Assembly (NCBI GenBank): GCA_030435675.1
Contig: CM059622.1
Location: 11,222,001-11,286,000, forward strand
Origin: Steinernema hermaphroditum
Taxonomy: Eukaryota; Nematoda; Chromadorea; Rhabditida; Steinernematidae
DNA: 64,000 nt
Reading direction: 5' to 3'
Below the pieces are notes generated by a model that saw only the letters and a program-made list of their open reading frames with translations, searched no databases and was not told the DNA's origin. The translations under genes were made by a program, and so were the position numbers. How positions within the stretch are numbered: position 1 is the stretch's first letter; the number at the start of each line of letters is the position of its first letter. Shown in pieces: positions 57,358 through 64,000 of this stretch.

Positions 57358-59050
57358 TGAGTAGTTGCTGACGCTCTTCTATGTGAAACCATTTGTAAAC
57401 ATGCACTATTTCGCCTAAAGTTGAAAATATAAGTAGCTGAACATATCCGTACCACAGCTGAAGTGCAGGTATTCGTTGTTGCTTTACTGGAAAAATGTTT
57501 CTAACGTTTTCCTCGTCACCCATGGAAATTGTGGACTCCTTTCTGGACCAATTCCCAACTTCGCGGCTGATTTTTTCAACATGATTATCGATTCATGTCG
57601 AGTGTGTTCCGATTCATGTATAAGATGAGCGAGCGATCGTTCTCAACTGTCGTTGGTGGCGCAATGATCGTCCCGGCTCCCAGAAGGCCTGGAGCACCAG
57701 GGAACCGTAGTTGCACCGTCTCGCCAAGAAGCCATCGCAACCATCCGACTCCTCCCGCACCGCCAAGCCGAAGATTCGCTGCCGAGGTCTGTGCCGCCAG
57801 CGACGCCGGGGCGACCACGGCGCCTCCACCGAATTCAGCTATCGGCAGCGAGCGGTCTCTAACCTCTAACTCTAACCGATATCTTATGTCGATATGTTGC
57901 AATCCGCGCTACAATAACAAAAAAAATACTGAAATGGCAGATTAAAAAAGGAACTTATTGACCAACCCAATATTATTGGGAACACTATCGCGACAACCGA
58001 ATTTCTTTTTTTAGAGGTTAGACGAGCACTTTCCGAGTTTAAGCAAAAAGTGCGCTCTGGAAATTATTTACGAGCGGCGGGATTTGATGTATGACTTGAT
58101 GATGTAGATAAAAAAGGATCAAGGTACTAGAGCAACAAAAAGGCCAAAAAAGCAGACAAACTGCTGCTTGAGGTTACACATTCAATCTGTCGTCGTTCAT
58201 GGCCCATTAACGCTGAAATCACCGCCCTTTTCTCTTCCGAAAGCTTTGTTGATAGTTTGATGCTTGTTGGTTCGCTGTTCTGTGTAAATCACTTAAAAGT
58301 TCCCTGTCCAATGCCAGAAATGGGCCAAAACCCGGGATGTTGATAAGGCACATTAATGTAAAGCTTATTTATCTGTGGATTTCGCTCAGATCGATACAAA
58401 CCCGGGTTCATTCAATGCAGAAAGTTACGCTGAACAAAGTTACGCTCAGAAATTCTAGCGAAATCGCGCAGCTCGCGAGAAAACTGTGATAATCACCAAT
58501 TTCCATTGTAAACCTGCCAATGGCAGGAAATGGCGCGCCAATTTTTCGTGGTGGGAGCTTTGGAACAGTTTCGTGAGGGATACAATACATCGGTACGTAA
58601 TATCATGCGCGATTTGAAACTGCATTGAAAGATGTGTACGCGTACTCCCCACGGAAGTCGTGGCAGGATCCATATGGCAATAACCCAAACTTTCGGACCT
58701 CGTTTAGGTACTCTAGTACCCCTATACGCACCCCATATTTTGGGGCTTTTTTGTTCTCGTGAATACCTATCATGTGTACTGTACAAATTTTATTTCAATC
58801 GGCGTGGGACACTTTGTGGGGGTCCCTTGTGAGCCGGAACCAGCTCGCGGCTCGGCTCGGATTGCGAAATCAACCCGAGTCGGCATCTCTGGATCAGACC
58901 TTTTTTTGATTCGAATCCGGATTTTCCTGGTGCCTATCTGGTTCCAAGGGCAGCATTACGGTAATTAGTAGAATGCATCAAAAACAACGAAAAATGAGAA
59001 GCAGGTCTTTATTTGCATGATTTACACGACAACAGAGATTTTCTTCAATG
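57358..59050. other. Intergenic with dispersed repeat fragments
   Basis: No gene is supported. 57672-57720 (CCCAGAAGGCCTGGAGCACC) resembles 40436-40500. 57990-58215 is a diverged copy of 60998-61205 (shared GCAAAAAGTGCGCTCTGGAA and GTCGTTCATGGCCCATTAAC). The proline/alanine-rich frame at 57595-57945 looks like repeat-derived sequence rather than a gene. Confidence 0.45.
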
Positions 59051-60094
59051 TTAAAAACCAGTGTAAACTCTTATCCTTTGGAGTGATGGGTTATATGAAA
59101 TCTTCATGGTCCATTCCTCATTCACGGGATGTTTCACATCTTTAAATTTTTTCGGTTTCCACGAATCAGGTGCAACTCCTATCTTGTCGCTTAGTTTACC
59201 AATAGCATCGTCGGTTACAGAAATACCAATAGATTGGCACCTCGACCACAAAGTTTGCGCCTTCCAATTGTCATAAAACCGTTCGAAAACAGCGTACGGA
59301 ATGCGAGTCGATAAAGAAAAACCCCAGAAGTTGCGGCTTGTCACAAAACACATTACCGATTCGCTGATCGCTGTTGCACTGAGCTGTCCGCCAAGCGAGC
59401 ACGATTGCAGATACGAGGACCTCAGCTGACGATTGATGAAGACCAGTTCATGCTCAGACCATACATAATTTCTGTGGGCTAGATGACTCACGTGTGAAAA
59501 TCTGGTGCCGAGATTTCGCAAAATCGATTCAGGGATGGACACATTAAACATGCACAAGTGTCCGCAAAATGTTAGACTTTGGGAATTCAAAAGCTGATTA
59601 CATTTTTCGATATCGTCCTTTGGCCACAAGTCGACTTTGTAAATGCGACGATTCTTGGCCTCTTCCTCACTGATCTCTTCTCTTTTGCTTGGTGTCCAAA
59701 GTTGTGAGGCGAGCCATGTTGTCGAGACACTGGGGGGACTGTGCCTTACCCGAACAATTTTCGCATCCGTCAGTTCATAGGTTTCGCTGAACTTCCTCAT
59801 AGCCAGCCCCCAGTGTCCTTCAACTAGAGCCAACTGCCCTTGATTGTTCTCGATCTCTTTTTTTTTCATTGACATCTCGAGTACGTCATGTATGATGTCC
59901 AAGGACAGATAGGCAAAATCGTTGTCAATTGACTTCATGTGATCAATGTAGCCCGGCATACACCGCAGATTTTCAAAATTCTCTTGGAAAAGCTCGGCTA
60001 CCTTTTCGTGGAAGACTTGTTGTCCCATAGTTCGGTCCGTAATCAATCGACCGAGATCATTCACAAAGTTGAAGTACTTGGCGGGTCGTTCCAT
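59051..60094 (-). CDS. Intronless 347-residue protein, unrecognised (F-box-like N-terminus possible)
   Basis: A single uninterrupted minus-strand frame from ATG at 60094 to TGA at 59051. I cannot place the family firmly. A segment near residues 59-105 (DFAYLSLDIIHDVLEMSMKK, then GHWGLAMRKF) has the spacing of nematode F-box-like modules, and the middle (HELVFINRQLRSSYLQSCSL) recalls the C-terminal regions of lineage-expanded nematode F-box-associated proteins. No signal peptide or TM. Lack of introns is unusual beside the intron-rich neighbours and would fit a retrocopy or a young expanded family. The neighbourhood is repeat-rich. Family assignment is a guess; the reading frame itself is long enough to be believed. 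Confidence 0.65.
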   Translation of the reverse strand: MERPAKYFNFVNDLGRLITDRTMGQQVFHEKVAELFQENFENLRCMPGYIDHMKSIDNDFAYLSLDIIHDVLEMSMKKKEIENNQGQLALVEGHWGLAMRKFSETYELTDAKIVRVRHSPPSVSTTWLASQLWTPSKREEISEEEAKNRRIYKVDLWPKDDIEKCNQLLNSQSLTFCGHLCMFNVSIPESILRNLGTRFSHVSHLAHRNYVWSEHELVFINRQLRSSYLQSCSLGGQLSATAISESVMCFVTSRNFWGFSLSTRIPYAVFERFYDNWKAQTLWSRCQSIGISVTDDAIGKLSDKIGVAPDSWKPKKFKDVKHPVNEEWTMKISYNPSLQRIRVYTGF

Positions 60095-61939
60095 GGCGAT
60101 CTTTCCGTACCTGCTTCACGCAGGCTGACTGGGTACTTCTGAAGTGCACGATTATTATGTGAAATGTAACTGAACGTAATCTGGCCAAAGCGGTTCCGAA
60201 CCAGTAAATGGTGCACACGGAAGAGAACCTTGCACAAGTTCGGACGGGATTCTACGCTTCAGAACGCTGCCTTACGAACATGTGACATGGGAAATAAAGA
60301 AACCAGTAGCAATGCAAAGAAGCGCAAAAAATCGGAGCAATAGATAATTAGCTTTGTGTCAGAAGAACGAAAAGTAATAGAAAAGCATTTTCAGCGGTAC
60401 TTACAACACTTTGCGATCACGGCTGTGCACTAGACTTCGAGACTCAGAATCGAATTTGAAAAAGCACGACCTTAAAAGCAAAATCATAGTGACGAAAAGT
60501 GAACTGTCGCGAAATGCCTTCTGGAGAGATTACTGAAACCGTATAAAGCAATTTTGTCTCAAGCTTTATTCAGCATCACCTAGTCGCGATGCGTGGTTAG
60601 TTGGTGTGATTTCACACATTAATTTTCTGACCTTGTCCCGGCTACAGTACCTCTTAAATCAGCGCAGGGTGATGAGCTTCAGGATCGAAAGCATTAGATA
60701 TTTGTGCAGAGGGTCTCTGGAACGACTACAGCACAAAGCACCTATGCCTTTTACCCAAGGCAGATTGGAAACAAGCTCGTCCACTGAGATGCCACAATTC
60801 ATTCAGTGCATTCATCAAAAAGCCGACTCTGGTGACGTTCGGACTGACAGCTATGGAAATCCGGGACAACCACACTACCACCAAAACAGTTGTTCGACTT
60901 CGACCGGCCTCACTTTAGGATGCTCATTCCAGACTTCTGTCTGGATTTTTGAGCCATCCATTTCATTGTTTTAATGATCGTTTTTATTATTTGGAGCTCT
61001 GTTGCGGCAACCGAAGTTCTTTTTCTAGAGGTTAGCCGAGCAGTTTTAATCCGAGTTTAAGCAAAAAGTGCGCTCTGGAAGGTGCCAATTATTTGCGAGC
61101 GGCGGGATTTGATGTCATTTGATGATCAAGAAAAGCAGACAAACTGCTGCCTGAGGTTAAGCATTCGATCTGTTGTCGTTCATGGCCCATTAACGACTGA
61201 TGAAATTGGTCGAAGTTTCGAGATTCCAATAACATCACTGTTGTAGTTTTGGACAGAATCGAAAATCAGTCAGAGATCGTATAAGGTGGGTACTCTGCAT
61301 TTTGGGGTGAGTTCGGAACCGATTTTTGCGTCTTGCGTTTCAAAGGAAGGTCGAAGGATAAAGGATCAAAAATCTAGAAGTCTACAGTCAGCATCGACAT
61401 AGCGTCGACCATGAGTAACGCTCAGTTATAGTTGCTCAATTCAAATTGATGGAGAAACAGAAAGAAACTGAAGCCAAAAAAATGAATTATGTCAATGCCG
61501 GTGACTGGTTAACCGTCTACAAACACAGATGACGTTTGCAGACTTGCAGACCGTATCTGATTGTATCAATGCTTTGGCGCGATGCGTGCACTATGGTCGT
61601 TTCCTTTTTCCCGCTCTGGTTTCAGGGTATCCAGAAAAAAGTAGTCCTTCTAGCCGCAAGCATGTGCTCCAGAACGCCGTTCTACAAGATGATGCTCCCG
61701 CGGGGTCGTAGAAACTGTTGGAACGGCGTTCTGAAAGAGAGGTAGCTGCAGGGACTACCTTTCTTCGGAATGCACTGAGAAACTACTGCGGAGCATCTGG
61801 CAGTTCTCTCGGCTCGCCAACGAAGGGCAAGCGAGAGTAGCGCTGCCATCCACGAAATCGACGCCAAAAAGGGAGGCATGAACATCCATTCCCCCTGTGT
61901 TGCTTTCTCGCGAACGGTCGTCTCCTCTCCCGCTGTAAT
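60095..61939. other. Repeat-bearing interval upstream of the LINE
   Basis: 60998-61205 is the second copy of the repeat at 57990-58215. An inverted pair CAGAACGCCGTTC / GAACGGCGTTCTG lies at 61670-61682 and 61721-61733. The 5' end of the LINE is somewhere before 61940 but I cannot fix it. No gene is supported. Confidence 0.45.
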
Positions 61940-62779
61940 ATGGGCAAACGAGAAGAAGTTATTCTCCAATCGCTGCTAACGGAGATTCGCACTCTCGCTA
62001 CTTACTTGAAGCTGAATACGGAAGAAGCCAAGAAATCTCATGCAAGTACCATCAAATCGGTTCAGTCACTCCTTGAGGATCACTTGAAGCTGAGTGACTC
62101 ATTTCAAAACGTTGTGTCTGCTCCCTCCGGCAAAGACAAGCGCCTGCTGTTCGTACGAAATCTACCCGAATCATCTTCCCGAAATGCGACTGACCGCTCA
62201 TCAGCTGACCACGAAGCTGTGACTAAACTCTTGGACCTGTTGGAAGTCGAATGCCGCCCAATTGACGTCAGATGCCTGAGACTTGGTTCCATTGGAAATC
62301 GCCCTCGTCTGCTGAAGATCATCCTCCCATTTCCCGAACTGGTTGCCTGTGCTATGCGGAACTGCCGAAATCTCCGAACCGGTGCCTTCAAAGGTGTCTT
62401 CATCCGCCCTGATATGTCTGTAGAAGAGCGCGATGAGGATAAGAAACTACGTGAAGAACTTCGTGCAAGAAGGGCAAACGGAGAAGATGTTTTGCTTCGC
62501 AGCAGGAAAATCGTCGCTCGCTCCGCCGTTGCTGCCGCCGCCGGAGATCTGAAGGGAGATAGTGCTGCCGACGATGTTGCTGCCGACGCCGCAGCTGGTG
62601 CCGATGACGCCATGGTCCCGCTGAAGAGAAAGCCCTCACGTCCTCGGAAATCTGAGGAGCCTTCCACCTCTGCTCCTAAGCGCCGACTGTCTACCACCGA
62701 TGGCCTCGTCGATCCCCACGAAGCCACAACTTCTTCGGTGCAGCCTGCAAAGAGGAACGTCCCGAACAGCCCGCAATAG
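61940..62779 (+). CDS. LINE ORF1 protein (nucleic-acid-binding type)
   Basis: A 279-residue frame with no disruption. An N-terminal helical stretch (LLTEIRTLATYLKL) could be a short coiled coil; the centre RLLFVRNLPESS ... CLRLGSIGNRPRLLKIILPF ... VFIRPDMSVEERDEDKKLRE is the RRM-like ORF1p module found in many LINEs (LG.....RPRLLK.......R......G.FI.PDMS.EER). The tail is Ala- and Asp-rich, then basic (PLKRKPSRPRK). It would bind LINE RNA as a chaperone. Intact, in contrast to ORF2 downstream. Confidence 0.85.
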   Translation: MGKREEVILQSLLTEIRTLATYLKLNTEEAKKSHASTIKSVQSLLEDHLKLSDSFQNVVSAPSGKDKRLLFVRNLPESSSRNATDRSSADHEAVTKLLDLLEVECRPIDVRCLRLGSIGNRPRLLKIILPFPELVACAMRNCRNLRTGAFKGVFIRPDMSVEERDEDKKLREELRARRANGEDVLLRSRKIVARSAVAAAAGDLKGDSAADDVAADAAAGADDAMVPLKRKPSRPRKSEEPSTSAPKRRLSTTDGLVDPHEATTSSVQPAKRNVPNSPQ

Positions 62780-62797
62780 GATTTTGCCCCGTCAGCG

Positions 62798-64000
62798 ATG
62801 GTTAGTTGCACATTACCTTTTGTATCGTCCCCTTCTATTAAGTGTATTCTATTGAATTCTCACTCAGTTGTTAACAAACTTTCCGAGCTCTCCCTCTTTC
62901 TCTCGTCTAATAACTTTGACTTAGTTTTCATCTCTGAATCATGGCTCAACTCTAGTTGTGGAATCACTGACTCTGTTTTGTCTTTTGATGGATGTTTCGA
63001 TGTTTTCCGGAGTGACCGTATTTCCGACTTGTCGCGAGGTGGTGGGGTTCTAATCTTGTCTAAGCGTTGCCGCACTTCCTTAATTTCTGTTGAAAGCTTC
63101 TCAGTTACCCAGTACGTCCAAATTCTTTGCGTTGATCTCGTCAGACCCAGTTAGTGCCGTTTTATCCTTGTCTACCGCTCCCCTGTGGCTTCCCGCAGCA
63201 CAAACTCCTTAGTTGCTAATGCACTCACGCGTCTATATGAACCTGCTTTCCCGACATGTGTCTTGGGTGATTTCAACCTTCCTAAGGTAGATTGGCGATC
63301 TTCTATCTCTCCAATTCTTAACCCAAACGATGGTCTTACCTCCTGGTTCGTCAAAAACAACTTTTGGCAGCTGGTTGATAAAGCCACCCGAGGGAATAAT
63401 ATTCTTGATCTTCTCTTCATTGATTCTAAAGCGCCTGTTTACGATGTATCTGTTTCTCCTGCTGCAATTAGCGGCTGTGACCATTCATTTATTTCTTTTT
63501 TGTGCAAAACCTCGTCAGATATCCCCTTAGTTTATTCTCGTAACCGTCTAAATTTCACGAAAGCCGACTACGATTCCATCAATGACATTCTTGTCAATGT
63601 TGACTGGATGGCGATGTTTCTGTCGCACGACCTCTCAGAATGCTATAACTCCTTTTCATCCTGTGTTTTCCACTTAATCTGTCAGTTCACTCCTGATATC
63701 TCTAGTAACCTTTCGGCTGAACGGCACTTTAGCAAGCGTGCAATGGCTCTCTTCGAAGCCATGAAACGTAACTATGCACCTGGTCGTTCTTCTCAAAGTT
63801 CCAAATATCACAAGCTTGCTCACGCTCATGCACGGGCCCTTCAAGTCATGATGACCAAATGTGAAGCTAAATTGGTACAGTCTGGCAATTCCAGACGCTT
63901 CTATCAGCATATTAACCGCCGAATAAAGGGATCCCTGCTATTGGTGTCATTAAGCACAATGACCTATTGGTTTATGATGAATCCGAGAAATCCACCATCT
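62798..64000 (+). pseudogene. LINE ORF2 endonuclease part, interrupted by a stop and a frameshift
   Basis: From ATG 62798 the frame encodes an AP-type endonuclease: LLNSHSVVNKLSEL, ISESWLNSS, then after a TAG at 63152-63154 (just after VDLVRPS) the same frame resumes with CRFILVYRSP, GDFNLPKVDW, and the SGCDHSFISF end motif. Near 63930-63935 the frame shifts by one base: NRRIKGS continues in a different frame as PAIGVIKHNDLLVYDESEK. The reverse transcriptase lies beyond the window. The copy is therefore not autonomous as it stands. Confidence 0.8.

Larger units (their letters stand above)
61940..64000 (+). mobile_element. CR1/Jockey-like LINE, 5' portion, two ORFs, ORF2 damaged
   Basis: ORF1 (61940-62779) is followed after 18 bases by ORF2 (62798 onward), which begins with an endonuclease and runs out of the window before the reverse transcriptase. 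The two-ORF plan and the GDFNLPKVDW endonuclease motif are those of the CR1/Jockey group, unlike the single-ORF RTE element at 14716. The 3' end is outside the window, so no target duplication can be checked. Confidence 0.85.

Noticed and set aside
57595..57945. Pro/Ala-rich plus-strand frame of 116 codons
   Set aside because: Part of it matches other repeat-like segments at 40436-40500 and 11276-11325, so it is more likely a decayed repeat than a gene.

Overview
The window reads as nuclear DNA of a nematode, most likely in or near the rhabditid (clade V-like) worms. The evidence is very short introns (about 40-70 nt) with TTTCAG-type acceptors, candidate trans-splice acceptors just upstream of start codons, and nematode-typical families: an astacin with CUB and TSP1 domains, a chemoreceptor-like 7TM receptor, an expanded-type G-alpha, a RIG-5-like 3-Ig protein, and an RTE retrotransposon. 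The species cannot be fixed from sequence alone. All gene models below were spliced by hand by matching phase across GT-AG (twice GC-AG) introns; no expression data or database search was available.

Layout. 1-2.5 kb: 3' part of an astacin metalloprotease gene (+) with tRNA-Glu and tRNA-Leu antisense in its introns. 2.7-3.6 kb: small TMEM134/TMEM230-like membrane protein (-). 4.3 kb: tRNA-Asp. 4.7-5.3 kb: two small foldback/hAT-type elements. 5.6-7.1 kb: TUTase / non-canonical poly(A) polymerase (+). 7.6-10.6 kb: four-FAS1-domain secreted protein A (-). 11.9 kb: tRNA-Phe. 12.8-13.1 kb: COX7C (+). 14.1-17.7 kb: a TIR element followed by a full-length RTE LINE with an 11-bp target duplication. 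18.7-23.7 kb: three-Ig, probably GPI-anchored protein of the DIP/RIG-5 type (+), with tRNA-Asn antisense in intron 1. 24.1-24.9 kb: 7TM receptor (-). 27.6-30.1 kb: FAS1 protein B (-), paralogue of A with the same exon plan. 31.0-32.1 kb: plasma-membrane-type syntaxin (+), convergent with a DHHC palmitoyltransferase (32.3-33.4 kb, -), which lies downstream of a furin/kexin-like proprotein convertase (33.7-36.5 kb, -). 36.5-42.8 kb: gene-poor and repeat-rich. 42.8-46.1 kb: G-protein alpha subunit (+). 46.1-53.0 kb: gene-poor, with a tandem duplication and an 896-bp foldback transposon. 53.0-57.4 kb: an unrecognised two-TM protein and two glutathione S-transferase kappa genes (+), the first apparently missing its core where a palindromic minisatellite sits. 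59.1-60.1 kb: intronless unrecognised protein (-). 61.9-64.0 kb: 5' part of a damaged two-ORF CR1/Jockey-like LINE running off the window.

How the genes relate. There is no sign of one coordinated pathway. Several products act in secretion or at the cell surface (astacin, convertase, syntaxin, DHHC enzyme, FAS1 proteins, Ig protein, receptor, G-alpha), but that is an observation about content, not evidence of an operon. Tight same-strand pairs that could be nematode operons are the two-TM gene followed by GSTK-1 (138 bp between stop and start) and the convertase followed by the DHHC gene (about 337 bp). The most unusual features are the minisatellite in the GSTK paralogue, a 29-bp inverted repeat enclosing the DHHC start codon, two GC-AG introns, and the FAS1 pair with exactly conserved internal exon lengths.
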